Notes under the pieces: generated by a model
What the model saw: only the letters and a program-made list of their open reading frames with translations
What the model was told of the DNA's origin: nothing
Database searches by the model: none
Translations under genes and position numbers: made by a program
Origin: Enterobacter sp. RIT418
GTDB lineage: Bacteria > Pseudomonadota > Gammaproteobacteria > Enterobacterales > Enterobacteriaceae
Length of the DNA stretch: 64,000 nt
NCBI RefSeq assembly: GCF_003057745.1
Contig: NZ_QBJD02000004.1
Span: 124,001 to 188,000 of the forward strand
Reading direction: 5' to 3'
In this document: positions 1-13,171 of the stretch, piece by piece
How positions within the stretch are numbered: position 1 is the first letter of the stretch
How the letters are laid out: every line of letters begins with the position of its first letter

Positions 1-99
1 CAGGCGCTCAATCATGAGTGCCTGACAACCCGCGTCGTCCGGGCTAAGGGAAGGGCGGCGAATAAGCTGCTGAGTCAGCTCAATGACCGGGCATGACAT
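1..99 (-). CDS. dapE: Succinyl-diaminopimelate desuccinylase, N-terminal fragment (cut by window edge)
   Basis: Only the first 33 codons lie in the window, read leftward and running off the edge. The peptide begins [20 protein letters not shown], which I recognise as the start of enterobacterial DapE. DapE is the zinc-dependent enzyme that hydrolyses N-succinyl-LL-diaminopimelate in the lysine and peptidoglycan diaminopimelate pathway, in the cytoplasm. It follows yffB on the same strand with 3 bp between the yffB stop and this ATG, so the two are probably cotranscribed. No metal ligand is visible because the catalytic part is outside the window. Confidence 0.9.
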
Positions 100-102
100 A
101 CA

Positions 103-459
103 CTACACCTCAACAAAATAGTCTGAATAAAGGGTTTCACTAAAACCCAGCAGCATAGGACGCCCCGGCGCGCAGAGCAATGGGCGTTTGATGATTGCCG
201 GCATTTCACGCATGAGGTTTGCCGCGCTGTCCGCATCATTAATGCCGGAACGCAGGGATTCGTCCAGCTTGCGCCAGGTGGTGCCGCGGGTGTTCAGCAG
301 CGCTTCCCAGCCCAGCTCGCCGATCGCGTTATGCAGAAATTCTGCATCCAGATCGTCGGCGCGATAATCATGAAAACGATACTCAACGTTGTGGGCTTCA
401 AGCCAGCGGCGGGCTTTTTTGATGGTGTCGCAATTTTTAATGCCGTACATCACAACCAT
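103..459 (-). CDS. yffB: ArsC/Spx-family protein YffB
   Basis: This is a 118-aa protein of the ArsC/Spx thioredoxin-fold family, the same length as E. coli YffB. The N-terminal strand carries [13 protein letters not shown], with the family cysteine at residue 10. There is no CxxC, so it is of the single-cysteine ArsC/YffB type. The conserved RP-hydrophobic stretch (IIKRPLL, about residues 90-96) is present. YffB has been proposed to be a glutathione-dependent thiol reductase, but the physiological substrate is unknown. It lies directly upstream of dapE, an arrangement conserved in enterics, which suggests cotranscription rather than shared function. Confidence 0.88.
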   Translation of the reverse strand: MVVMYGIKNCDTIKKARRWLEAHNVEYRFHDYRADDLDAEFLHNAIGELGWEALLNTRGTTWRKLDESLRSGINDADSAANLMREMPAIIKRPLLCAPGRPMLLGFSETLYSDYFVEV

Positions 460-845
460 GATGAATCCTTTTGTTCCTGTGGGGCCCGAATGTTCAATAA
501 TTTCGAGGATATATCCTTAAGTGAAATATAACACACTCAGGATTGTGCTTAATTTATTCCGTACATTAATTCAGCATACATATGTACGCCGAATAAGCTG
601 TCACTATTTAAGCATAGATGTCCAAAATGTTTAAAGGGTGCGTAAAGTTTGCGGAAAATAAAAACTCGCCTCCCCGCGTGGCTATTTCAAAATATTGCTA
701 TGCGTCACATAAAGTTTAAAGGCTTACGCGCATATTTAGCGCAACAGCCGCGTTGCAGCCGAGAGGAATCACAGCGATTGGTCAAATTGTCTTCACAATG
801 ATGATGGGGTTTTGTAGAATGCGCATAATAATAAGAGAGGTTGTT
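460..845. other. Intergenic region between yffB and ypfM
   Basis: This AT-rich stretch of 386 bp separates the divergent genes yffB and ypfM and must hold both promoters. A perfect 12-bp palindrome, AGGATATATCCT, lies at 506-517, about 50 bp upstream of yffB. I could not identify a cognate regulator for it. I see no convincing protein-coding frame and no hairpin followed by a T-run. Confidence 0.5.
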
Positions 846-905
846 ATGATTGAACGTGAACTGGGGAACTGGAAAGATTTTATCGAAGACATGCTTCGTA
901 AATGA
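846..905 (+). CDS. ypfM: Small protein YpfM (19 aa)
   Basis: A 19-codon frame encodes MIERELGNWKDFIEDMLRK and stops with TGA. It matches the E. coli small protein YpfM as I remember it, with at most one or two substitutions. An AGAGAGG ribosome-binding site lies 6-8 bases before the ATG. The peptide is acidic and amphipathic with no membrane segment, and its function is unknown. A strong bidirectional terminator follows at 973-1002. Conservation of so short a frame, together with its ribosome-binding site, argues that it is translated. Confidence 0.8.
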   Translation: MIERELGNWKDFIEDMLRK

Positions 906-972
906 CATTCAGCAAGAATTGCAAAAGCACTTAAATAAGTAAAATAACCATAGTGTGAAACCATCACACAGT

Positions 973-1002
973 AAAAAGGCGGCCATCAAAGCCGCCTTTT
1001 TT
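973..1002. terminator. Bidirectional terminator between ypfM and acrD
   Basis: AAAAAGGCGGC pairs with GCCGCCTTTTT across a short loop. It has an A-run on one side and a T-run on the other, so it can end ypfM rightward and acrD leftward. Confidence 0.85.
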
Positions 1003-1013
1003 ATTTCACGCGA

Positions 1014-4000
1014 TTATTCCGGTTTTGGCTTCAGCGGGAAGCGGCGGCGCACCAGCACAAAGAACAGCGGAACGAAATAGATGGCGAGGATCGTTGCGGA
1101 GATCATGCCCCCCATTACGCCCGTCCCTACGGCATGCTGGCTGCTGGAGCCCGCCCCGGTGCTGGTCGCCATCGGCAATACGCCGAAGACAAACGCCAGC
1201 GAGGTCATCAGAATCGGGCGCAGGCGCTGACGGCAGGCGTGCAGCGTGGCGGCCATCAGATCGTGTCCTTTGGCGTTCATCTCGTTGGCAAATTCGACGA
1301 TCAAAATCGCGTTCTTCGCCGACAGGCCAATAACGGTAAGCAGCCCCACCTGGAAGTAAACGTCGTTTTCCAGGCCGCGCATCCAGGTGGCGAGCAGCGC
1401 CCCGATGACGCCAAGCGGCACTACCAGCATGACCGAGAACGGCACGGACCAGCTCTCATACAGCGCGGCCAGGCAGAGGAACACCACCAGCAGCGATAGC
1501 GCGTACAGCGCCGGTGCCTGAGCGCCGGAGAGCCGCTCCTGATAGGACATTGCCGTCCACTCCAGGCCGAACCCTGTCGGCAGCTGCTGGACCAGCTTTT
1601 CCATAATGTCCATCGCCGTACCGGTACTCACGCCGGGCGCGGCCTCACCCACGATTTCTAGCGCCGAGTAGCCGTTGTAGCGCTCCAGCCGCGGCGAGCC
1701 GGTTTCCCAGCGGGACGTGGCAAACGCGGAGAACGGCACCATGCCGCCGGCGTTATTTCGCACGTACCAGCGGTTGATATCGTCCGGCAGCATGCGGTAC
1801 TTCGCCGCGGACTGCACGTACACCTTCTTCACGCGGCCGCGATCCATAAAGTCATTCACGTAGCTTGAGCCCCAGGCCGTTTGCAGCGTGTCGTTAATAT
1901 CGTCGATGGACACGCCCAGCGCCTGGGCCTTTCGCTGGTCGATATCTACCTGCAGCTGGGGGCTATCGTCCAGGCCGTTGTGGCGCACGCGGGTCAACTG
2001 CGGTTCTTTCCCCGCCAGGCCGAGCAGCTTGTCGCGCGCGGCCATGAGCGCATCATGCCCGGCTCCCGCGTGATCCTGTAGCTCCATGTCGAACCCGGCC
2101 GAGCTGCCCATGCCGCTGATCGCCGGAGGGCTGCTGGCAAAGACGCGCGCTTCCTTAATCTGGCTGAAGGCTTTGGTGGCGCGCTCGATAATGGCAAATG
2201 AAGAGCCCGTATCGCTGTCGCGCTGATCCCAATCCTTCAGGCGCACGAACATGCGCGCCACGTTTTGTCCGTTGCCCCCGGGGCCGGAGCCGACGGTGGA
2301 GAACACGGAGACCACGTTATCCTTTTCCTGGGTATGGAAGTAGTTTTCGACCTTCTGCACCACCTTCAGCGTCTGCTGCTGGGTTGAGCCGCTCGGCAGC
2401 TGGACGGAGGTGATAAACATGCCGCGGTCCTCCAGCGGCAGGAACGACGTGGGCAGGCGCAGGAACAGGAAGACCATGCCGCCCAGCAGCAGCACGTAAA
2501 CCACCATCCAGCGCACGCTGCGGTGAAGCACTTTGCCCACGCCCGCTTCGTAGCGCGCGGCGTTGCGGTTGAACATGCGGTTGAACCAGCCGAAGAACCC
2601 CTTCTGGCCGTGGTGCTCGCCCTTGTGCAGCGGTTTGAGAAGGGTTGAGCACAGGGCGGGGGTGAGGATCATCGCCACCAGCACGGAGAGCACCATTGCG
2701 GAGACGATGGTGATGGAAAACTGGCGGTAAATCGCGCCGGTGGTGCCGCCAAAGAACGCCATCGGGATAAACACGGCGGAGAGCACCATCGCGATGCCGA
2801 CCAGCGCGCCCTGTATCTGCCCCATCGATTTTCGCGTCGCCTCGCGCGGCGAAAGCCCTTCCTCGCTCATGATGCGCTCGACGTTTTCCACCACTACGAT
2901 CGCATCATCCACCAGCAGGCCGATGGCCAGCACCATGGCGAACATGGTCAGGGTGTTAATGCTGTAGCCAAACGCATACAGCACGGCGAAGGTGCCGAGT
3001 AGCACAACCGGAACGGCGATGGTGGGGATAAGCGTTGCGCGGAAGTTTTGCAGGAACAGGTACATGACCAGGAACACCAGCGCAATCGCTTCGAGCAGGG
3101 TTTTCACCACGTCCTCAATGGAGGCTTTGACGAAGGAGGTGGTTTCGTAGGCGACTTTGTACTCCAGCCCGTGCGGGAAGAAGTGCGACAGCTCGTCCAG
3201 CCGGCTCAGCACGCGCTCGGCGGTGGCCATTTCGTTGGCGCCGGAGGCCAGTTTCACCCCCAGCCCGGACGCGGCATTGCCGTTAAAGCGGCTCAGGTAG
3301 TCATATTTTTCCGCCCCCATTTCCACGGTGGCGACATCGCCCAGACGCACTTCCGAACCGTCCTGATTCACGCGCAGGGTGATATTGCGGAACTGTTCCG
3401 GCGTCTGGAGCAGCGACTGCGAGTTAATGGTGGCGTTCAGCGCCTGGTTATCCACTGACGGCGTGCCGCCCAGCTGGCCCACGGCGATCTGCGCGTTCTG
3501 GGATTCTATGGCATCGGTGACGTCTTTGGCCGTCATCTGCACGCTGTTCAGCTTGTTGGGATCAAGCCAGATGCGCATGGAGTACTGCGAGCCGTAGGCG
3601 TCGATATCCCCTACGCCGTTAATGCGGCTGAGCGGGTCCTGAATGTTACTGGCGACGTAGTCCGAAATGTCCTGCTTATCCATTGATCCGTCGGTGGAGA
3701 CGAACGCGATGGTCAGAATGTTGGTATCGCCGGTTTTGCGCACCGTCACGCCCTGATTCTGCACCGCCTGCGGCAGCTTGCGCAGCGCGGACTGAAGCTG
3801 GTTTTGCACCTGCTGGACGGCCTCGTCAGGATCCGTACCCGCAGTGAAGCTCAGCGTGACCGTCGCCTGGCCGGTCGCGCTGCTCTGCGAGGACATATAC
3901 ATCAGGTTATCGAGCCCGGTCATGTTCTGCTCGATGACCTGCGTAACGGTGTTTTCCAGCGTCTGCGCCGAGGCGCCGGGGTAGTTTGCCGTGATCCGCA

Positions 4001-4127
4001 CGTTTGGCGGTGCCAGATCGGGATATTGCTCAACGGGAAGAGACGTAATTGCCAGGACGCCCGTCAGGCACAACAGGATGGCCAGCACCCAGGCAAAAAT
4101 GGGGCGATCGATGAAGAAATTCGCCAT
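1014..4127 (-). CDS. acrD: RND multidrug efflux pump AcrD
   Basis: AcrD is an inner-membrane proton-driven transporter that works with AcrA and TolC to expel aminoglycosides, bile acids and other polar drugs. The 1037-aa product has exactly the length of E. coli AcrD and is nearly collinear with it from [19 protein letters not shown] onward. Twelve membrane segments are arranged in two halves. The proton-relay pair is visible as [13 protein letters not shown] (Asp at about 407/408), and the matching lysine lies in [13 protein letters not shown] (about residue 940). It is a single-gene unit with its own upstream region, which contains a BaeR-type box at 4199-4216. AcrB is the alternative, but the overall similarity pattern (for example [15 protein letters not shown]) fits AcrD better. 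Confidence 0.95.
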   Translation of the reverse strand: MANFFIDRPIFAWVLAILLCLTGVLAITSLPVEQYPDLAPPNVRITANYPGASAQTLENTVTQVIEQNMTGLDNLMYMSSQSSATGQATVTLSFTAGTDPDEAVQQVQNQLQSALRKLPQAVQNQGVTVRKTGDTNILTIAFVSTDGSMDKQDISDYVASNIQDPLSRINGVGDIDAYGSQYSMRIWLDPNKLNSVQMTAKDVTDAIESQNAQIAVGQLGGTPSVDNQALNATINSQSLLQTPEQFRNITLRVNQDGSEVRLGDVATVEMGAEKYDYLSRFNGNAASGLGVKLASGANEMATAERVLSRLDELSHFFPHGLEYKVAYETTSFVKASIEDVVKTLLEAIALVFLVMYLFLQNFRATLIPTIAVPVVLLGTFAVLYAFGYSINTLTMFAMVLAIGLLVDDAIVVVENVERIMSEEGLSPREATRKSMGQIQGALVGIAMVLSAVFIPMAFFGGTTGAIYRQFSITIVSAMVLSVLVAMILTPALCSTLLKPLHKGEHHGQKGFFGWFNRMFNRNAARYEAGVGKVLHRSVRWMVVYVLLLGGMVFLFLRLPTSFLPLEDRGMFITSVQLPSGSTQQQTLKVVQKVENYFHTQEKDNVVSVFSTVGSGPGGNGQNVARMFVRLKDWDQRDSDTGSSFAIIERATKAFSQIKEARVFASSPPAISGMGSSAGFDMELQDHAGAGHDALMAARDKLLGLAGKEPQLTRVRHNGLDDSPQLQVDIDQRKAQALGVSIDDINDTLQTAWGSSYVNDFMDRGRVKKVYVQSAAKYRMLPDDINRWYVRNNAGGMVPFSAFATSRWETGSPRLERYNGYSALEIVGEAAPGVSTGTAMDIMEKLVQQLPTGFGLEWTAMSYQERLSGAQAPALYALSLLVVFLCLAALYESWSVPFSVMLVVPLGVIGALLATWMRGLENDVYFQVGLLTVIGLSAKNAILIVEFANEMNAKGHDLMAATLHACRQRLRPILMTSLAFVFGVLPMATSTGAGSSSQHAVGTGVMGGMISATILAIYFVPLFFVLVRRRFPLKPKPE

Positions 4128-4198
4128 GTAAAAGTGACCTCGTTTTGCTGCATATCGTTGTTGTCTATTGCTCGCCTAACTTTAGCGGCAAGATCAAG

Positions 4199-5933
<1,735 letters not shown>

Positions 5934-6084
5934 AAACGGCTTCCTGAATAAAATTGATCTGCCACAGGTTCACTGCGAAAAGTGGGCCATTCTGGGCATG
6001 TGAACATTGCCAGAGGAGGTCACCCCGGTTTAATACGGTATTCATACAAAGAATAAGGTTATTGAACCAAAAACAGGTGTCATT

Positions 6085-8061
6085 ATGAATCGTTTTATTA
6101 TGGCTGATAGTGAGCAATGCATCGGATGTCGCGCCTGCGAGGTCGCCTGCGTGATGGCGCACAACGGCGAGGAGCATGTTCTGAGCGAGCGCCACTATCA
6201 TCCACGCATTATGGTCATGAAATCCGGGGCTAACGCGCGTCCCGTGACCTGCCGCCACTGCGAAAATGCCCCCTGCGTACAAAGCTGCCCTAACGGCGCC
6301 ATCGCCAGGCGCGATGACAGCGTACAGGTGAATCAGCAGAAATGCATTGGCTGCAAGGCCTGCGCGGTGGCGTGCCCGTTCGGCACTCTGGAGATCATCG
6401 TCACGCCGGTGGAAAACGGCAGCGTGAAGGCCACGGCGCACAAGTGCGATCTGTGCCTGACGCGCCCGCAGGGGCCCGCCTGCATCGAAAATTGCCCGGC
6501 GGACGTCCTTACGCTGGCCACCCCCGCGGCGCTGGACGCGCTGGCAAAATCCCGCCGCCAGCGCACGGCCTGTTCAGAAGCGCAGCCCTGGCACGCTTCG
6601 GTGGTGAAGCATGATGCACCGCAAACCAGGCGGCAGCAGATGCGCTTAACCCCGCCGCGCGGCGAGCCGGACAAGCTGAAGGCCGCAGAGCGCGCCTGCC
6701 ATTTCAACGAAATTTACCTGCCGTTTCGCGCTGAGCAGGCCCAGCGCGAAGCCTCGCGCTGCCTGACGTGCGGCGAGCACAGCATCTGCGAGTGGACCTG
6801 TCCGCTGCATAACCACATTCCGCAGTGGATCGCGCGCGTGAAGGCGGGCGACATCGCGGGCGCGGTCGAGCTGTCTCACCAGACCAACTGTTTGCCTGAA
6901 ATTACCGGGCGCGTCTGCCCGCAGGACCGATTATGCGAAGGGGCCTGCACGCTTCGCGATGCCTCCGGCTCGGTGACCATCGGCAATATTGAGCGCTATA
7001 TCTCCGGTCGGGCGCTGGCGAGCGGCTGGATGCCGGACATGACCGGCGTCCGGCCGGTGGATAAAAAGGTGGCCATCGTCGGGGCGGGCCCCGCCGGGCT
7101 GGCGTGTGCCGACCTGCTGGTGCGCCACGGCGTGAGCGTGACGGTTTACGATCGCCATCCGGAGATTGGCGGCCTGCTGACGTTCGGCATTCCGGCCTTT
7201 AAGCTGGATAAATCCCTGCTGGCGCGGCGCAGGGAAATCTTTACCGCCATGGGCATCAACTTTGCGCTGAGCTGCGAGGTCGGCAAAGACGTGCCGCTCT
7301 CTCAGCTGCGGCGCGACTACGACGCCCTGTTTATTGGCGTCGGCACGTACCGCTCCATGAAGGCCGGCATTCCAAACGAGGACGCGCCGGGCGTGTACGA
7401 CGCGCTGCCGTTCCTGGCGGCGAACACGCGAAACGTTATGGGGCTTGCGCCCGCTGACGGAGAGCCGTTTATCAATACCCAAGGGCTGAACGTGGTGGTG
7501 CTGGGCGGAGGTGATACCGCCATGGACTGCGTGCGCACCGCGCTGCGCCACGGCGCGGCGAACGTGACCTGCGCCTACCGCCGGGACGAGGCCAACATGC
7601 CCGGCTCGAAGAAAGAGGTGAAAAATGCGAAAGAGGAGGGCGCGAGCTTTGAGTTTAACGTTCAGCCCGTAGAGATCGTCCTTGCCCCGGACGGGCGGGT
7701 TAGCGGCATTCGGATGCTGCGCACCGAGCTGGGCGAACCGGATGCGCAGGGGCGGCGGCGTCCGGTTCCGGTGGCGGGCAGCGAGTTTGTGATGCCTGCG
7801 GATGCGGTGATTATGGCGTTTGGCTTTAACCCGCACGCGATGCCCTGGCTTCAGGCCGAGGGCGTGGATACCGACGCGTGGGGGCGGATTATTGCCTCCG
7901 TGGAAAGCCGCTATCGCTACCAGACGACCAACCCGCAAATTTTCGCGGGCGGCGACGCGGTGCGCGGCGCGGATCTGGTGGTGACCGCAATGGCGGAAGG
8001 TCGCCACGCCGCGCGGGGCATGATGGACTGGCTCGGAGTAGAGCAGCCGAAAGGGCACTAG
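6085..8061 (+). CDS. aegA: Iron-sulfur/FAD oxidoreductase AegA
   Basis: The 658-aa cytoplasmic protein combines a ferredoxin-like N-terminus with a glutamate synthase small-subunit-like C-terminus. Four [4Fe-4S] cysteine motifs occur in the first 150 residues: CIGCRACEVAC, CRHCENAPCVQSCP, CIGCKACAVACP and CDLCLTRPQGPACIENCP. A further cysteine-rich GltD-type cluster follows (CLTCGEHSICEWTCP). The FAD fold is seen in VAIVGAGPAGLACAD and an NAD(P) fold in VVVLGGGDTAMDC. AegA is known as an anaerobically expressed protein and has been linked genetically to formate-dependent urate breakdown. Its electron partners are not visible here. It shares a 151-bp upstream region with narQ and is followed by nudK on the same strand. 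Confidence 0.9.
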   Translation: MNRFIMADSEQCIGCRACEVACVMAHNGEEHVLSERHYHPRIMVMKSGANARPVTCRHCENAPCVQSCPNGAIARRDDSVQVNQQKCIGCKACAVACPFGTLEIIVTPVENGSVKATAHKCDLCLTRPQGPACIENCPADVLTLATPAALDALAKSRRQRTACSEAQPWHASVVKHDAPQTRRQQMRLTPPRGEPDKLKAAERACHFNEIYLPFRAEQAQREASRCLTCGEHSICEWTCPLHNHIPQWIARVKAGDIAGAVELSHQTNCLPEITGRVCPQDRLCEGACTLRDASGSVTIGNIERYISGRALASGWMPDMTGVRPVDKKVAIVGAGPAGLACADLLVRHGVSVTVYDRHPEIGGLLTFGIPAFKLDKSLLARRREIFTAMGINFALSCEVGKDVPLSQLRRDYDALFIGVGTYRSMKAGIPNEDAPGVYDALPFLAANTRNVMGLAPADGEPFINTQGLNVVVLGGGDTAMDCVRTALRHGAANVTCAYRRDEANMPGSKKEVKNAKEEGASFEFNVQPVEIVLAPDGRVSGIRMLRTELGEPDAQGRRRPVPVAGSEFVMPADAVIMAFGFNPHAMPWLQAEGVDTDAWGRIIASVESRYRYQTTNPQIFAGGDAVRGADLVVTAMAEGRHAARGMMDWLGVEQPKGH

Positions 8062-8130
8062 CGCCTCGACGGGCGACAAGGCGGGCTTCACGGCGTAGAC
8101 TACAGGCACTCATTTTGCCGTGGAGCCCGT

Positions 8131-8721
8131 ATGACCCTGAAAATTGACGTAATCAAAGACAAAATCCTCTCCGAAAACTACTTTGTCCTGCGCAACATTA
8201 CCTATGATTTAACGCGTCAGAACGGCGAGGTCATTCGCCACAGGCGTGAGGTTTACGACCGCGGAAACGGGGCCACCATCCTGCTCTACAATCGCGAAAA
8301 GCAGAGCGTGGTGCTGATTCGTCAGTTTCGCATTGCGACGTGGGTGAACGGCAATCCCGACGGCCGGCTGATTGAAACCTGCGCGGGCCTGCTCGACGAC
8401 GATGAGCCGGAAGTGTGTATCCGCAAAGAGGCCGTGGAAGAGACCGGCTTTGAAGTGGGCGAGGTTAAAAAAGTCTTCGAGCTGTTTATGTCCCCCGGCG
8501 GCGTGACGGAGATTGTGCACTTCTTTATTGCCGAGTATCACGACGCCCAGCGTATTCATCGCGGCGGTGGCGTAGAGGATGAAGATATCGAGGTGCTGGA
8601 GCTTCCCTTCGCCCGCGCGCTGGAGATGGTGAAAAACGGTGAAATCAGGGACGGTAAGGCGGTGATCTTACTGCAGTATCTCCAGACCATCGGGCTGATG
8701 AACGGCGCTTTCGAACGATAA
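8131..8721 (+). CDS. nudK: GDP-mannose pyrophosphatase NudK (Nudix hydrolase)
   Basis: NudK hydrolyses GDP-mannose and other sugar nucleotides to the sugar phosphate and GMP. The 196-aa product aligns along its whole length with E. coli NudK (191 aa). The Nudix helix is visible as [20 protein letters not shown] (about residues 84-103), containing the metal-binding EE pair. The substrate-specifying region [14 protein letters not shown] is also conserved. It starts 69 bp after aegA on the same strand and may be read from the aegA transcript, but it could equally have its own promoter. Confidence 0.9.
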   Translation: MTLKIDVIKDKILSENYFVLRNITYDLTRQNGEVIRHRREVYDRGNGATILLYNREKQSVVLIRQFRIATWVNGNPDGRLIETCAGLLDDDEPEVCIRKEAVEETGFEVGEVKKVFELFMSPGGVTEIVHFFIAEYHDAQRIHRGGGVEDEDIEVLELPFARALEMVKNGEIRDGKAVILLQYLQTIGLMNGAFER

Positions 8722-8830
8722 GAGAATATATTTCAGATAAATCTATCCGATAAATCCGATTGAGCGGGCCGGGATGGTCCATGAAGATACCGCCCAGATT
8801 TGCATTTTCGTTTCCGGGACCGTGCCATCC

Positions 8831-9874
8831 ATGCGCTACAGCCTCTTTTTTCTCCTGCTTTCCTGCCTGTTCCCCGCCCCGTGGGCGCAGGCCGCGCCTG
8901 CCCAGCAGGCGTTCACCGACTGGCAGGTCACCTGCAATAACCAGAATTTTTGCGTTGCCCGCAACACCGGCGAGCATCACGGTCTGGTGATGTCGCTCAG
9001 CCGAAGCGCCGGGGCGAAAACGGACGCAACGCTGCGTATCGACCTGGACGGGCTTTCCGCGCCGCTTGTCAAAGAGCCCGCTATCGCGCCGCGCCTTCTG
9101 CTGGATAACACTCCCCTAAAGCTCGATCCGAAGCGCTGGCAAATCACCCCGTGGCATGTAAAAACGGATGACGCGGTGACCATCGGCGCGTTTCTGAAAA
9201 CGATTCAGGAAGGGCAGGCGCTGACCCTGCGAGGCGGCAGGCAAATCGTTTCGCTGAACGGCCTGAAGGCCGCGCTGCTGTTTATCGACGCGCAGCAAAA
9301 GCGCGTCGGCAGCGAAACGGCGTGGATTAAAAAAGGCGATGAGCCGCCCCTGAGCGTGCCGCCGGCCCCGGCGCTGAAAAAGGTCGCTGTTGTTAACCCG
9401 ACGCCCACGCCGCTCACCCACGAGGAGCTTAACGCGCTGCTGGATTACGGCACCGGGCGGATGAACAGCAGCCAGTGCTCGCTCGATCCGAACCGTCGGG
9501 AAGTGCGCGTGACCGCGCTAACGGACGACAAGGCGCTGCTGATCGTCAGCTGCGAGGCGGGAGCCTACAACACCGTCGATCTGGGCTGGGTGGTGTCGCG
9601 TAAAAAGCCCTTCTCGGCACGCAGCGTCAGGCTGCGCCTGCCCTTTACGCCCGCCAGCGGGGAGAGTGAGATGGAGCTGATGAACGCCAGCTTTGATGAG
9701 AAAACGCGTGAGTTAACCACGCTTGCGCTCGGGCGCGGCATTGGTGACTGCGGCATCCAGACGCGCTGGCGTTTTGACGGCCAGCGCTTTCGCCTGGTGC
9801 GCTATGCGGAAGAGCCAAGCTGCGATAGCTGGAACGGGCCAGACGCGTGGCCCACGCTGTGGATCACGCGGTAG
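8831..9874 (+). CDS. ypfG: DUF1176 periplasmic protein YpfG
   Basis: The open frame extends upstream to 8774, but the ATG at 8831 is preferred. It gives a 347-aa protein, the E. coli YpfG length, and places a clean signal peptide (MRYSLFFLLLSCLFPAPWAQA, cut after AQA) at the N-terminus. The mature protein matches DUF1176, of unknown function. Four cysteines in the mature part (in WQVTCNNQNFC, SSQC and IVSC) suggest disulfides in the periplasm. It runs convergently into tktB, separated by a REP palindrome. Confidence 0.85.
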   Translation: MRYSLFFLLLSCLFPAPWAQAAPAQQAFTDWQVTCNNQNFCVARNTGEHHGLVMSLSRSAGAKTDATLRIDLDGLSAPLVKEPAIAPRLLLDNTPLKLDPKRWQITPWHVKTDDAVTIGAFLKTIQEGQALTLRGGRQIVSLNGLKAALLFIDAQQKRVGSETAWIKKGDEPPLSVPPAPALKKVAVVNPTPTPLTHEELNALLDYGTGRMNSSQCSLDPNRREVRVTALTDDKALLIVSCEAGAYNTVDLGWVVSRKKPFSARSVRLRLPFTPASGESEMELMNASFDEKTRELTTLALGRGIGDCGIQTRWRFDGQRFRLVRYAEEPSCDSWNGPDAWPTLWITR

Positions 9875-9880
9875 TTTTTT

Positions 9881-9910
9881 TGCCGGGTGGCGCTATCGCT
9901 TACCCGGCAA
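9881..9910. repeat. REP-type palindrome between ypfG and tktB
   Basis: TTGCCGGGT and ACCCGGCAA-type arms flank a short GC-rich centre (GGCGCTATCGCTT), the standard layout of enterobacterial REP elements. It sits between two convergent stops and probably protects both mRNA 3' ends. A T-run at 9875-9881 is compatible with termination of the leftward tktB transcript only on the opposite strand, so I call it REP rather than terminator. Confidence 0.75.
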
Positions 9911-9921
9911 CGAAGACCGCA

Positions 9922-11910
<1,989 letters not shown>

Positions 11911-11929
11911 AGTTCACTCCGTGGCAAGG

Positions 11930-12880
11930 TTAAAGTTTGGCGGCAAGGAGATCTTCGAGTTTGCGCTGGTCAACGGCGAACTGGCGGATGCCGTCCGCCA
12001 GCTTCTCGACGGCCATTGCGTCCTGGTTGTGCTCCCAGCGGAACTCCGCTTCCGTCATGGCTTTGGGTTTCGGTAACACGGTTGAGGTCGGGACCAGCTT
12101 GCGGATCACCGTTTCTTCGCTCTCCTGCAGTTTTTTCAGCAGGTCAGGTGAGATGGTCAGTCGGTCGCAGCCCGCCAGGGCGAGGATCTGCTCGGTGCGG
12201 CGGAAGCTGGCGCCCATCACGATGGTTTCGTAGCGGTGCTGTTTGAAATAATCGTAGATGTTGCGCACCGACTTCACGCCCGGATCTTCCTCCACCACGT
12301 ACGGGTCCATCGGCTGCTTCGCCTGATACCAGTCGTAGATGCGCCCGACGAACGGTGAGATGAGGAACACGCCCGCTTCGGCGCAGGCGCGCGCCTGAGC
12401 AAAGGAGAACAGCAGGGTCAGGTTGCACTTGATGCCCTCTTTCTCCAGCACCTCGGCGGCGCGTATCCCTTCCCAGGTGGAGGCGAGCTTGATCAGGATG
12501 CGCGCTTTGTCGATTCCCTGCTCTTGGTAAAGCTCAACCAGGCGGCGCGCCTTGGCGATGCTTTTTTCCTTGTCGAACGAGAGGCGAGCGTCAACCTCGG
12601 TTGAGACGCGTCCCGGTATGCTTTTCAGAATTTCCGCACCGAAGTTGACCGCCAGCTTGTCGCTCGCCTCGGCGACCTGCTGCTCCTGCGTCTTCCCGCG
12701 CTGCTTGCCGTACGCGATGGCGTCGTCTATCAGGTGGCTGAAATGGGAAAGCCCTGCCGCCTTCAGCAGCAGCGAAGGGTTGGTGGTCGCGTCTTCAGGC
12801 TGATAGTGGCGAATCGACTCGATATCGCCGCTGTCTGCGACCACGGTGGTGAATTGTTTGATGCCGTCAAGTTGGTTCAT
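11930..12880 (-). CDS. talA: Transaldolase A
   Basis: Transaldolase moves a dihydroxyacetone unit between sedoheptulose-7-phosphate and glyceraldehyde-3-phosphate. The 316-aa length equals E. coli TalA. The Schiff-base lysine is in [11 protein letters not shown] (about residue 131). The N-terminal [12 protein letters not shown] and the [14 protein letters not shown] motifs of the family are present. It is the first gene of the talA-tktB unit. The paralogue TalB would be next to thrL/yaaJ in E. coli, so context supports TalA. Confidence 0.94.
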   Translation of the reverse strand: MNQLDGIKQFTTVVADSGDIESIRHYQPEDATTNPSLLLKAAGLSHFSHLIDDAIAYGKQRGKTQEQQVAEASDKLAVNFGAEILKSIPGRVSTEVDARLSFDKEKSIAKARRLVELYQEQGIDKARILIKLASTWEGIRAAEVLEKEGIKCNLTLLFSFAQARACAEAGVFLISPFVGRIYDWYQAKQPMDPYVVEEDPGVKSVRNIYDYFKQHRYETIVMGASFRRTEQILALAGCDRLTISPDLLKKLQESEETVIRKLVPTSTVLPKPKAMTEAEFRWEHNQDAMAVEKLADGIRQFAVDQRKLEDLLAAKL

Positions 12881-13171
12881 ACGTCATTACTCCTTGGAAA
12901 TAAAAGAGTTAGCCGAGTGCGTTAGTTCACACTTCTGGAAAAATCATGATGGACTTAACAAAAAAGCATAGCAGACGGGGGAGGCATTGCTTTCTGAGAC
13001 GGGTAACATGCTTGTTATAAATTGATAACAATTTTTGTTTCGCAATGGTGAGAGTTTGGCAGCCTTCAAAGTTTAGGAGGTCGCCTGCGGCGATACTAGG
13101 CGGCACTCCAGGGTGTACATCAGGATCGCAAACCTCACCCTTTTTGACCGATACGAGAAAGGAATAACAAG

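Noticed and set aside
6931-8109. A 392-codon open frame opposite aegA
   Set aside because: Antisense shadow with His/Arg/Ala-rich composition and no homology I recognise.
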